Made by a program: the position numbers and the translations under genes. The notes under the pieces are model-generated. The model did not search any database and was not told the DNA's origin. It was given only the letters and a program-made list of their open reading frames with translations. Of a stretch of 64,000 nucleotides of DNA, positions 1-8,312 are shown in pieces. The first letter of the stretch is position 1. The number at the start of each line of letters is the position of its first letter. This DNA comes from Maribacter sp. 4G9 (GTDB taxonomy: Bacteria > Bacteroidota > Bacteroidia > Flavobacteriales > Flavobacteriaceae): the NCBI RefSeq assembly GCF_002742265.1, contig NZ_MDGL01000043.1:1-64000 (forward strand), written 5' to 3'.

Positions 1-187
1 CGATGCGGTGATGAAATCCGTATATTTGGCAACAAGGGAGGCCACCAAGAAGTGGTCCATGCCCATCAGGAACTGGGGCATAATTTTAAACCAGTTCCTT
101 ACAATCTATGAAAAAAGGGTCAGACTTTAGATAAAAGTCCAACCCTCGTTATTTTTAACTTACACACTTGGTGGGATAGTGTCCCAC
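1..187 (+). mobile_element. Right end of an IS256-family insertion sequence (truncated by window edge)
   Basis: The stretch holds the C-terminus of a mutator-type transposase followed by about 57 non-coding bases. It ends in GTGGGATAGTGTCCCAC at 171-187, an imperfect inverted sequence of the kind seen at IS256-family ends. Immediately after it a traN-like reading frame resumes in mid-gene, so the IS end is placed at about 187. The exact end and any target duplication cannot be fixed because the other end lies outside the window. Confidence 0.7.
2..130 (+). CDS. IS256-family transposase, C-terminal part
   Basis: Forty-two codons are open from the window edge to a TAG stop. The peptide contains [11 protein letters not shown] and [12 protein letters not shown], which match the conserved C-terminal block of mutator/IS256 transposases (typically KKWTMPIRNW followed by an LNQFAI-like helix). 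These DDE transposases move the element by a copy-out route. The catalytic domain lies to the left of the window, so whether the copy is intact is unknown. The element sits inside an older traN gene. Confidence 0.75.
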   Translation, partial: DAVMKSVYLATREATKKWSMPIRNWGIILNQFLTIYEKRVRL

Positions 188-354
188 AAGATGTAATTTA
201 CCAACATAATTTTCCAAACATCATATTAAATGGTCTATCTCAGCAGTTTGTCTACGTGCTTCCTAAATTTGTTTTAGGTGATAATGAAAAATTGATGTTA
301 GAGCTTAAGGAATTGAATGGAAGTAGGAAAGTGATTTTGGAAGATAATCTTTAA
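188..354 (+). pseudogene. traN: 3' fragment of conjugal transfer gene traN, cut by the IS
   Basis: The frame ending in TAA at 352-354 translates to a peptide containing QFVYVLPKFVLGDNEKL and LKELNGSRKVIL. It aligns without gaps to the C-terminus of the intact TraN at 60267-61091 (RFVYVLPKFTLGDNEKL, LKELKGNREMIL), with 25 of the last 36 residues identical by hand count. The N-terminal ~220 residues are missing and the IS end takes their place. TraN is the VirB9-like outer-membrane component of the Bacteroidota conjugation channel, so this is the tail of a second, decayed or interrupted conjugative element related to the one at the right of the window. Confidence 0.8.
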
Positions 355-373
355 TAAGATTCTTTCAATAAAA

Positions 374-400
374 AAGACCAAGCTGAATCAGCCTGGTCTT
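374..400 (-). terminator. Rho-independent terminator after the integrase
   Basis: AAGACCAAGCT pairs with AGCCTGGTCTT (11 pairs, one A/C mismatch) around the loop GAATC. Read on the minus strand the stem is followed by a T-run (the A-run at 367-375 of the plus strand), so it best serves the integrase transcript. It lies between the convergent traN fragment and integrase. Confidence 0.75.
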
Positions 401-449
401 GTAATATTCAGTTTAAGCCTATACATTCAAAATGAAAATCTTACGCTTT

Positions 450-1712
450 TCATTTTGAGGTGGTTCTTTTGGAAAATGATTTATTCTCCTTTAGATTGAA
501 TTGTGCTCGCAACCGCTGCATGTCATCACTTACTTTTCGCTCTATAACTTTTGCATAAATCTGAGTCGTAGCTATTCTAGAATGACCTAATAATTTTGAA
601 ACTGTCTCAATGGGCATACCATTACTCAGCGTTACCGTTGTTGCAAAAGTATGTCTAGCGATATGAAATGTGAGGTTCTTTTGAATACCACATACATCTG
701 CTATTTCCTTTAAATAGGAATTTAGCTTTTGGTTAGTGATTTTAGGGAATATGGTGCCTTGTGAAATAGATTTTTTATTGCTCTTATATTTTTCAACAAT
801 TTCAAGTGCTTTTGGTAATAATGGAACTCGAATAGGCTTAGTTGTCTTTTCTCGACGATAATATATCCAAAGTTCGCCATCTATTCCAATACATAGGTTT
901 TCTCCGGTCAGGTTAATTACATCGATATAACTCAAACTCGTATAGCAACTAAAAACAAACAAATCCTTTACCAGCTGAAGTCTAGTTGTTGCAAAGGACT
1001 TTTCTTCTATTGCTTGAAGCTCTAACAAACTTAGGAAACCTCTTTCGTTCTTGATGAATTTGGATTTGAACTTGACGAAGGGGTCGCGATTAATCCAACC
1101 CAATTTGATGGACAAGTTTACCAACTTCCTAAATCGCTCAATATGCTTCATCACCGTATTATTCCCCATTCGTTGTTGATGATCCTCCGGGATATAACTT
1201 CTCAGGTACTTTTCAAACTGCGTTATAAAGTTATAATCCAGTTCTTTCAGATACATATCGGAGGTTTTATAAGATTTTAACAGGAATTTCGAAATGTAGC
1301 TTTGGGTAGTATAATAGTTCTTTTGGGTACCCCATTTCAATTTACCCTTCATATCCTCATTATGATAGGCGATAATGTCCAAAATGGAATGATTGTTTTC
1401 ATCCTTTCCTAAGTATCGAGCTTTAATAGCCTGCGCGGTAATTAACTTGTTACCGGCCATCAAATCCCGATAAGAATTAAAAAGATGGTTATAGGTTTCG
1501 TCCAAATAGCTATTAAGTACTTTCGATTTTTGGCTAGTCCCTTTAGCTCGGTTTTTATGTACGTCCCAATCCGAGATCAAAACTTTTCGTTTTAAACTGA
1601 TGACCGCCCGTTTGCCGTTTACCGTGATTCTAGCATAAAGTGATGCCCGATTGTCCTTGACTCTGGAAAAATCTGCCCAGAAAAGAATACTGAATGTTGA
1701 AGATGTCTTCAT
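450..1712 (-). CDS. Tyrosine recombinase / integrase, IntDOT-like
   Basis: A 420-residue site-specific tyrosine recombinase of the Bacteroidota ICE type. Residues ~1-100 resemble the arm-binding domain, ~105-205 the SAM-like core-binding domain (coiled, basic, ends before a KLGWINRDPF segment), and ~225-400 the catalytic domain. H350, R353 (HIARH), H377 (LLGHS) and nucleophile Y386 (TTQIYAKV) are all visible, with a Lys near 289. The first catalytic Arg, normally in a TGLRFSD-like motif, is replaced: the sequence reads TSLSYID, with Ser at 261. The same substitution is known in IntDOT of CTnDOT. It would integrate and excise the element to its left. A terminator follows at 374-400 and putative arm sites lie upstream. 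Confidence 0.93.
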   Translation of the reverse strand: MKTSSTFSILFWADFSRVKDNRASLYARITVNGKRAVISLKRKVLISDWDVHKNRAKGTSQKSKVLNSYLDETYNHLFNSYRDLMAGNKLITAQAIKARYLGKDENNHSILDIIAYHNEDMKGKLKWGTQKNYYTTQSYISKFLLKSYKTSDMYLKELDYNFITQFEKYLRSYIPEDHQQRMGNNTVMKHIERFRKLVNLSIKLGWINRDPFVKFKSKFIKNERGFLSLLELQAIEEKSFATTRLQLVKDLFVFSCYTSLSYIDVINLTGENLCIGIDGELWIYYRREKTTKPIRVPLLPKALEIVEKYKSNKKSISQGTIFPKITNQKLNSYLKEIADVCGIQKNLTFHIARHTFATTVTLSNGMPIETVSKLLGHSRIATTQIYAKVIERKVSDDMQRLRAQFNLKENKSFSKRTTSK

Positions 1713-1786
1713 GATTTCGTCTTTTAGTTAACATTTATTTTGTTATCAGACGAAAGTCAAATCACTTATAAAGATACATTTATTTA

Positions 1787-1859
1787 GTCAACGCATTTAG
1801 CGTTTTAACAAATAGGTCAACACTTTTACAGTTTTAAATTTGTTGACCGATTTGTTGAC
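1787..1859. repeat. Cluster of four GTCAAC hexamers upstream of the integrase
   Basis: GTCAAC occurs at 1787-1792 and 1816-1821, and inverted (GTTGAC) at 1842-1847 and 1854-1859. The middle pair is extended to GGTCAAC/GTTGACC. Four copies in 73 bases, two in each orientation, directly upstream of int and inside an AT-rich stretch, fits arm-type integrase or excisionase sites or an autoregulatory operator. The function is inferred. Confidence 0.55.
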
Positions 1860-1904
1860 GTTTCTATTGGGGTTAAATGATTTGTTTTGATATCCCTAAA
1901 AACG

Positions 1905-1939
1905 AAAAAACCTGATAATCATACGATTAACAGGTTTTT
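1905..1939. terminator. Bidirectional terminator-like hairpin
   Basis: AAAAACCTG and CAGGTTTTT form a perfect 9-bp stem around a 16-base A/T-rich loop, with T-runs in both directions. It insulates the integrase region from the sialic acid locus. Confidence 0.6.
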
Positions 1940-1961
1940 GTTATAGATTGATACTATAATT

Positions 1962-1978
1962 TGTCGGGGTGGCAGGAT
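1962..1978 (-). other. tRNA 3'-end-like sequence, possible attachment site
   Basis: Read on the minus strand the 17 bases are ATCCTGCCACCCCGACA. That resembles the T-arm 3' half plus acceptor stem of a Bacteroidota tRNA. The rest of a tRNA is not there: the bases upstream do not complete a T-loop or anticodon arm. Such orphan 3' ends are what integration into a tRNA gene leaves behind. It lies about 250 bases from the integrase start on the side expected for an att end. Two copies of AGGACACCT follow at 2036-2044 and 2048-2056. The other att copy is not in this window. Confidence 0.35.
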
Positions 1979-2221
1979 CTGAGATTCTACCCTATTCCCT
2001 TATAAATCAATATTTTACAATTTGATTTTCACAATAGGACACCTAAAAGGACACCTATCGCAGCGCTTTGACGCTTTCGTTGCACAAATATAATAAAGAC
2101 ATTCAGATGATGGCAAACTGGTTCAAATTTTATGTGGTAATAAAAAGTATCGCAAAAAGTTTTATTTTCGGGTGAATTTGTGAAATTCCAGTTATAAAAA
2201 CACAGAGTATGATTAAATTAT

Positions 2222-2250
2222 TACATTTGTATATGTATAACATAATACAT
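2222..2250 (+). promoter_or_regulatory. Promoter and operator of nanA
   Basis: TACATTTG (2222-2229) fits the Bacteroidota -7 consensus TAnnTTTG. Three bases later starts the operator ATGTATAACATAATAC (2233-2248), which has inverted GTAT/ATAC ends. It would cover the transcription start and the ribosome site, since the ATG is at 2253. The same 16-mer recurs before susC and, inverted, before the epimerase gene. Confidence 0.7.
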
Positions 2251-2252
2251 AT

Positions 2253-3170
2253 ATGAAAAATTTAATAGCGGCCACCTACGCTCCAATGCAACCAAATGGA
2301 GAACTTAATTTGGACATCATCGAAGCATATGGTGATTTTTTGAAAACAAATAAAGTCGCTGGCGCCTTTGTAAATGGCTCAACAGGAGATTTTGTTTCAC
2401 TAAGTACCTCAGAGCGAAAGCAGCTCATAGAGGCTTGGTCAAAAAATAAAACTGAGGATTTTTTTCTAACGAACCACGTGGGACATAACAACTTGCGTGA
2501 AGCTCAAGAGTTAGCGGAACATTCTGAAGACTTTGTGAATGCTATCTGTGCCCTCCCTCCTTCCTACTTCAAACCAAAGACACTAGATAGCTTACTTTAC
2601 TATTGTTGCGAAATTGCAAAGAGCGCACCTAGTATACCGTTTTACTATTATCACATTCCAGTCCTGACAGGTGTTGATTTTCCAATGATTGATTTCATGG
2701 AAATGGCAGTTGATACAATCCCGAACTTCGGAGGAATAAAATATTCCCAATACAATATAACTGATTTTGCTAAATGCTTACATTTCAATCAAGGTTCGAA
2801 GAACATCCTTTTCGGTGTAGATGAAAAACTGGTAACTAGCCTACCTTTAGGGGCTACAGGCTGGGTTGGTAGCACCTACAACCATTTGGCCCCACTCTAT
2901 TATGAAATCATTTCTTCATACCACAATGCCAATTTGGATAAAGCAAATGAACTTCAAGATAAGGCGGTTTTTTTCGTTGAAACTTTGGATAAAATTTGCG
3001 GTTTCAATGGCGCTGGAAAGAGTTTCATGAAGCTTTTCGGACTCGATATGGGCCCTAGTAGATTTCCACACAATACTATGACCGACCAACAATTGAATAC
3101 TGCAACTCGGTCTTTAGATCAAAAAGGTATCCTACCTTATTTTGGTCAACCATTTTCTTCAATTACCTAG
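2253..3170 (+). CDS. nanA: N-acetylneuraminate lyase
   Basis: A 305-residue member of the DHDPS/NAL aldolase family (TIM barrel, class I). It cleaves N-acetylneuraminate to N-acetylmannosamine and pyruvate in the cytoplasm. The carboxylate-binding motif reads NGSTGD at 41-46 (usually GGSTGE). The catalytic Tyr is in YYYHIP (Y133), and the Schiff-base Lys is K163 in GGIKYS. FGVDEKL at 187-193 is the NAL-type segment after strand 7. Length matches E. coli NanA (297). The start at 2253 gives the expected short N-terminus (AATYAPMQ aligning with the NAL start). It is the first gene of the sialic acid locus. Its product ManNAc feeds the epimerase at 9227. Confidence 0.93.
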   Translation: MKNLIAATYAPMQPNGELNLDIIEAYGDFLKTNKVAGAFVNGSTGDFVSLSTSERKQLIEAWSKNKTEDFFLTNHVGHNNLREAQELAEHSEDFVNAICALPPSYFKPKTLDSLLYYCCEIAKSAPSIPFYYYHIPVLTGVDFPMIDFMEMAVDTIPNFGGIKYSQYNITDFAKCLHFNQGSKNILFGVDEKLVTSLPLGATGWVGSTYNHLAPLYYEIISSYHNANLDKANELQDKAVFFVETLDKICGFNGAGKSFMKLFGLDMGPSRFPHNTMTDQQLNTATRSLDQKGILPYFGQPFSSIT

Positions 3171-3270
3171 AAAACTTTCCAGATTGATTTAGTTCACCTT
3201 CCTGCAACCAGCCGGGTTTCTTACCAATGCTATTAAAAAATGTTAAAGATTTTTCTTTTTTAAATGCCTT

Positions 3271-3303
3271 ATGTATAACATAATACTTTTTATAGTATCT
3301 TGC
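3271..3303 (+). promoter_or_regulatory. Operator and promoter of the susC/susD pair
   Basis: ATGTATAACATAATAC at 3271-3286 is identical over 16 bases to the operator before nanA. Nine bases downstream TATCTTGC (3296-3303) resembles the -7 box TAnnTTTG with one mismatch. Here the operator would sit upstream of the -7 box, not on the start point. Confidence 0.6.
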
Positions 3304-3343
3304 ACCAAATTATCTAACTAGTATTAACTCAAACCAATAGGAT

Positions 3344-6300
3344 ATGATATTATCTGAAAAAATCTACAAGGTTGAAAAACCAAGACCGAAAGATTCGTCT
3401 TGTCTTGCCTTTAAACAGAGAGCATCAATGCTTCTTATAGCATTCGTACTTTTATTTTTTGGGACAAATGCATTTGCACAAGAACAATCAATAACTGGTA
3501 TTGTTACAGATACCGAAGGAGTTCCATTGCCTGGAGCAAGTGTTGTTGTTCAAGGTACTACAACAGGAACACAAACCGATTTTGATGGCAACTATACCAT
3601 TGATGCGAATGTGGGAGACGTTTTGGTATTTAGCTATTTAGGGTTTGATACTCAGGAAGTACCTGTTTCTAATGAAGCTGCTATCAATATTACGCTTGCC
3701 CAAAATACCGCAATGTTAGATGAAGTTGTAGTAACCGGTTATGGCTCTCAATCAAGAGCGAAATTAACAACTTCTGTTTCCAAATTAGATACAGAAATTT
3801 TGGAAGCCTCTACAAGGTCAAATGCAGCAACTGCTTTGCAGGGTACTATCGCAGGTTTGAGAGTAACGAATACTACGGGGCAACCTGGGGCGACACCTCA
3901 AATAGTTTTACGTGGAGGTACAAATTTTGATGGTACTGGCTCTCCATTGATATTAATTGATGGTATACCTGGTTCATTTTACGCATTGAATTCAGACGAT
4001 ATAGAGTCTATTGAAGTTTTAAAAGATGCTGCCGCAACTGCCATTTATGGTGCGAGATCTGCAAATGGGGTTATTCTGGTAACAACGAAAACAGGTAAGG
4101 TTGGAAAAAGTTCTATCAACTATAGATATAAGTATAGCATGAATGAGGAAAGAAATGACCAAAAGTATCTTAGCGCTGCGGATTTTCTTAACTATAACCG
4201 GCAAGGGCATGCCTATTCTGAGCAAGCAAGAGGCAACCCAAATTTTATACGTCAGTTTATAAATGGGGATAACTCTTTTGGAATAGGTGGTAATACAACC
4301 AATTCCCCCTTTACTACACAACTATTAACCGCTGACAATCAATATTTGTTAAACCAACCAGGATGGAATTCCATACCTGATATTTTAGACCCTAGCAGAG
4401 AAATTCTCTTTTTTGATAATAAAAATGTTGGTGATCGGATATATCAAGATAGTGAAACCCAAGATCATTATATATCGTTTGATGGAGGAAATGAAAAAGG
4501 AACGTACTACCTAGGTTTGGGACTTCTGGATAATGATGGACTTATTTTAGGCTCTGGCTTTAAAAGATATTCAGGGAAGTTTTCGGGATCCTACAGGGTT
4601 TCGGATAAATTAAAAGTGAACTCTAATATTTTATACACGCATTCTAATTTAAGTTTGAGTCCATTAGGCAACGACGATACGGTGTTTAGAAGATTCCAAG
4701 GTCAGGCACCTACTTCAAGAGATTTCGACAATAACCCAGATGGTACTTTTTCAGATATTTTCACAGTTGGTCAAAATCAAAGCTTTGGAAACCCACTCTA
4801 TTACCAGGATAAATTTGTTAGAAAAAACTTGGAACAGCGATTGGCGGCCTCGGTAGGAATAGATTGGAATATTGCCAATAACTTACTTTTCTCTTTGAAC
4901 GGTAGTCATTTCACTATAAATAACCATAATGAAAATTTTAATCGAGCCTATCGAGTAGGTAGCAATGAAGGTCCTTTGCGAACTGCCCGTGAGGCTTCGG
5001 TTCAATTAGAACGAACTCTAAGAAATCAGTTGACCGCCACTTTAAATTACACTAAAAAATTCGGAAACCATAATGTTAATGCTCTAATTGGAGCAGAATA
5101 TTTTAAAGATAACTTCTTTATTTCAGGTGCTGGAACAAGAAATTCGCCAACAGATTTAATTGAAACACTTAACGCGGGTGCTGAAGCCGATGGTATTCCC
5201 TTTAGTTTTGAATCCGAATATTTAATCACATCCGCTTTTGGCAGATTGCTATATGACTTCGATGATAAATACTTACTGGGTTTTACCTTTAGAAATGATA
5301 GTTCATCTAGGCTAGGTAATAATAAGAGTGGCTTCTTTCCAGGCGCATCTTTTGGTTGGAATGTTCATAACGAGAGCTTTTTCAATGATTCTTCAATAGG
5401 AAAAATAGTTAGTAGGTTAAAGCCTAGACTAAGCTACGGTGTAAATGGTAATCAGGATGTTTTAGGAGGTATTCAAAGGGTATTTGGCTATGATGTACCT
5501 AACAACTATCGCGTTTTTGGAGCATACGGTAGTCAAGGCGTTTATAATGGGCAGACTGGTTACGCAAACTCACTCTTACCAACATTGGATTTGCAATGGG
5601 AAAAGTCAACAACCTTCAATGCAGGTTTAGATATCTCGTTTTTTAATGAAAGACTTACATTTATAACAGACGTGTACTCAAGGGATATCAAAGATAAACT
5701 AGCCGATCTTACATTACCTTTTTATACTGGATTTAGCGCAATAAAAACAAATAATGGAACCATTAGAAACAAAGGTTTTGAATTACAAGTAAATGGTGAC
5801 GTTATAAGAAACGATAATTTAACTTGGAATGTAGGCGCTACTTTTACGAGGAACAGAAACTTTGTTATTTCATTACCAGAAAACGATAATGATTTAAATA
5901 GACAAAACGGAACCTTAATCTGGAACCCAAGTACAGGACAAGAAGAATGGGTAGGTGGTTTTCAAGAAGGGCAGCGTTCTGGGCATGATCTTGTTGTTGC
6001 CTTTGAACAGGAACGCATTTATACGAACCAAGCAGATGCCGATGCTGATAATGGAATAACCGATGAATTTGCACAGGCAGCCAGTAGAAATCAACGTTGG
6101 GCGGGAGATTCTAAATGGGTAGACCAAAATAATGATGGTATTATAAATGGTTTAGATAGAAAAGTAATTGGGCGCACCACCCCAGATTTCATTGGCGGAT
6201 TGACCTCTAGTCTTAATTACAAAAACTTTAGATTATTTGTTAAGACAGATTTTGCTACTGGGCATTTAGTGTGGAACCACATTAGAGCTAAAGGGTACGC

Positions 6301-6706
6301 ACAAACACAAGGTAACTTAAATCAACCCATAGAAGTATTACAATCTTGGACTCCAACCAATACGGATACAGATTGGCCTCGAATGGTTTTTGTTAATGAT
6401 GCGAAAAATGTCTGGAGAGGAAACGAAGGAAGGGATTTTAGAGATTCCAATAGCTTACAAAATGCTGGTAGTAGTCAATTTTGGGAAAAAGGAGATTATT
6501 TGGCTTTACGAGAAGTAACCCTAAGCTACGATGTTCCAAAGCAATATTTCAACGATGTCATTCAGAGGCTGAATATTTATGTGACGGGTTCTAATTTACA
6601 TTATTTCAAAAGTATGAGCGGTGATACTCCAGAAATTGGAGGTGTACAATACGGAGCATTTCCAGTTCCGAAAACGATTACTTTAGGATTAAACGTAACA
6701 TTTTAA
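3344..6706 (+). CDS. SusC/RagA-type TonB-dependent receptor, probably for sialic acid or sialoglycan
   Basis: A 1120-residue outer-membrane transporter. An extended signal region ends at ...GTNAFAQ (~45). A carboxypeptidase-D-like domain follows at ~50-125 (SITGIVTDTEGVPLPGASV), then the plug (~135-250: EVVVTGYGSQ, SPLILIDGIPG, LKDAAATAIYGARSANGVILVTTK) and a 22-strand barrel ending in LGLNVTF with a terminal aromatic residue. With the downstream SusD it forms a lidded uptake complex powered by TonB. It lies between nanA and the sialidase cluster and shares the nanA operator, so the cargo is inferred to be sialic acid or a sialylated oligosaccharide, as for NanO of Tannerella and Bacteroides. 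Confidence 0.93.
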   Translation: MILSEKIYKVEKPRPKDSSCLAFKQRASMLLIAFVLLFFGTNAFAQEQSITGIVTDTEGVPLPGASVVVQGTTTGTQTDFDGNYTIDANVGDVLVFSYLGFDTQEVPVSNEAAINITLAQNTAMLDEVVVTGYGSQSRAKLTTSVSKLDTEILEASTRSNAATALQGTIAGLRVTNTTGQPGATPQIVLRGGTNFDGTGSPLILIDGIPGSFYALNSDDIESIEVLKDAAATAIYGARSANGVILVTTKTGKVGKSSINYRYKYSMNEERNDQKYLSAADFLNYNRQGHAYSEQARGNPNFIRQFINGDNSFGIGGNTTNSPFTTQLLTADNQYLLNQPGWNSIPDILDPSREILFFDNKNVGDRIYQDSETQDHYISFDGGNEKGTYYLGLGLLDNDGLILGSGFKRYSGKFSGSYRVSDKLKVNSNILYTHSNLSLSPLGNDDTVFRRFQGQAPTSRDFDNNPDGTFSDIFTVGQNQSFGNPLYYQDKFVRKNLEQRLAASVGIDWNIANNLLFSLNGSHFTINNHNENFNRAYRVGSNEGPLRTAREASVQLERTLRNQLTATLNYTKKFGNHNVNALIGAEYFKDNFFISGAGTRNSPTDLIETLNAGAEADGIPFSFESEYLITSAFGRLLYDFDDKYLLGFTFRNDSSSRLGNNKSGFFPGASFGWNVHNESFFNDSSIGKIVSRLKPRLSYGVNGNQDVLGGIQRVFGYDVPNNYRVFGAYGSQGVYNGQTGYANSLLPTLDLQWEKSTTFNAGLDISFFNERLTFITDVYSRDIKDKLADLTLPFYTGFSAIKTNNGTIRNKGFELQVNGDVIRNDNLTWNVGATFTRNRNFVISLPENDNDLNRQNGTLIWNPSTGQEEWVGGFQEGQRSGHDLVVAFEQERIYTNQADADADNGITDEFAQAASRNQRWAGDSKWVDQNNDGIINGLDRKVIGRTTPDFIGGLTSSLNYKNFRLFVKTDFATGHLVWNHIRAKGYAQTQGNLNQPIEVLQSWTPTNTDTDWPRMVFVNDAKNVWRGNEGRDFRDSNSLQNAGSSQFWEKGDYLALREVTLSYDVPKQYFNDVIQRLNIYVTGSNLHYFKSMSGDTPEIGGVQYGAFPVPKTITLGLNVTF

Positions 6707-6717
6707 ATTTTAAAAAA

Positions 6718-8220
6718 ATGAAAAAATATCTATACATAGCATTGATCACAATTACTTTGAGCTCATGCGAGAAGCAGCTTGACTTAGAAAGCCCAAGTGA
6801 ATTGACAACAGCTGGTTTTTGGGATACCGAAGAAGGAGCTAGAACTGCCCACACAGGATTGTATGCAAACCTAAGATCATCTGGAGAAAACCTTTGGTTG
6901 TTAGGCGAAATGAGAAGTGATATTTGGGGAGGGCGAACTTATGAGTCTGCCTCTAATACGAACTTGATTGAGTCTAATTTCACAGAAGCTACAGCACCTT
7001 TTGGAGGTTGGGCAGGACTGTATACCAGAATACATAGAATAAATGACTTTTTAGTAAATGCCCAAAATGTAAGTTTTATTAACGAAGCTGATAAAAATCA
7101 TATGCTCGGACAAACCTATGGACTAAGAGCATTATACTACTATACTTTGTTAAAAACATGGGGAGAAGTGCCAATTATTCTTGAACCTGTCGGGGCAATA
7201 GACCCTTCAGACTTAAGCAAACCAAGGTCAACACAGGAAGAGGTAATGAGCTTAATAAAGTCAGATATAGAAGCTTCTTTAAACGCTTTTGGGTCAGATA
7301 ATAGTTTTTGGGCCGGCAATAGAAATTTCTGGTCGAAGGCGGCAACCTTGGCATTGAAAGGCGATGTTCATATTTGGTCAGGTAATTTACTCGGCGGAGG
7401 AGCATCAGATTTCAATACCGCAAAAGCGGCCTTGGAACAAATCGCAGCCTTAGAGGTTACCTTAGCAGAAAGCATCTCCGAGCTTTGGGGTGTGGGCAAT
7501 GACGGTAATAGTGAGTTCATTTTTGCGCTGCAATACAAGCAAGATGAAGCATCTAATTTTTACAATAGTCTAACAGGAAGAAGCACAGAAATTAATCCTC
7601 AGTTTGACGACAAAGGATCTTCGATGATTGATTTTGTTATTGCTGGGGCTAACAGATATGGTCAGTCAGAAAAGACCATCTTATTATTAGACGACAATGA
7701 GGATAGTCGTAAAGATGCCACGTTTATAAGGCTATATATTGACGATAATGGAGGGGCAGGATATCCCAACTATAATGAACCGGCATATTTTGGTTCCGTA
7801 TTCAATAAATTTTTGGGGCAAGTGATTGGTTCCGAACGCATATTTGAAAATGATGTGCCAGTTTATAGATATGCAGATGTATTGCTGATGTTAGCCGAAA
7901 CAAAAAATCTGCTAGGCGAGGACCCTACAGATGAAATTAATCACATTCGTGAAAGAGCTTTTGGGGAAAATTATGTTGAAGCTACCCACGGCTTTACCAA
8001 TGGTTCACAAGTAGATAATGCCAATGCCATATTAGATGAACGTTATAAAGAATTCGTAGGCGAAGGTAAAAGATGGTGGGATTTAAGAAGAGCGGGTGAT
8101 AGTTTTGTAATTGACAATGTGAGCTTTTTAAATCCTGGGGATGAATTTAAGTTGCTTCTGCCGATTACGACTGACATGATTGGTAGAAACCCAGCATTGG
8201 TGCAGACACCTGGGTATTAA
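6718..8220 (+). CDS. SusD/RagB-type surface glycan-binding lipoprotein
   Basis: A 500-residue lipoprotein whose signal peptide ends at LSSC (Cys ~17). The SusD N-terminal block (ESPSELTTAGFWDTEEGARTA), the TPR-rich middle (YGLRALYYYTLLKTWGEVPI), and the C-terminal RYADVLLMLAE and RWWDLRRAG segments typical of the family are all present. It starts 11 bases after susC, so the two are co-transcribed. The partner receptor is above. Family knowledge (NanU) and context suggest binding of sialic acid. A terminator follows. Confidence 0.93.
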   Translation: MKKYLYIALITITLSSCEKQLDLESPSELTTAGFWDTEEGARTAHTGLYANLRSSGENLWLLGEMRSDIWGGRTYESASNTNLIESNFTEATAPFGGWAGLYTRIHRINDFLVNAQNVSFINEADKNHMLGQTYGLRALYYYTLLKTWGEVPIILEPVGAIDPSDLSKPRSTQEEVMSLIKSDIEASLNAFGSDNSFWAGNRNFWSKAATLALKGDVHIWSGNLLGGGASDFNTAKAALEQIAALEVTLAESISELWGVGNDGNSEFIFALQYKQDEASNFYNSLTGRSTEINPQFDDKGSSMIDFVIAGANRYGQSEKTILLLDDNEDSRKDATFIRLYIDDNGGAGYPNYNEPAYFGSVFNKFLGQVIGSERIFENDVPVYRYADVLLMLAETKNLLGEDPTDEINHIRERAFGENYVEATHGFTNGSQVDNANAILDERYKEFVGEGKRWWDLRRAGDSFVIDNVSFLNPGDEFKLLLPITTDMIGRNPALVQTPGY

Positions 8221-8276
8221 CTATGGAAAATAATTGTTGAGCAAAATAAAAAAGAACTTGGTTGAGTTTGTTAGAA

Positions 8277-8312
8277 AAAGGTCTTGGTCTTGTTAAGCCA
8301 GGGCCTTTTTAT
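8277..8312 (+). terminator. Terminator between susD and the convergent GntR gene
   Basis: AAAGGTCTTGG pairs with CCAGGGCCTTT (11 pairs including two G-U) around a 10-base loop, followed by T5. It overlaps the stop of the convergent regulator gene at 8309. Confidence 0.75.

Noticed and set aside
1962-1978. A complete tRNA gene near 1.96 kb
   Set aside because: Only the 3' 17 bases look like a tRNA; no T-loop, anticodon arm or 5' acceptor strand can be folded from the flanks.
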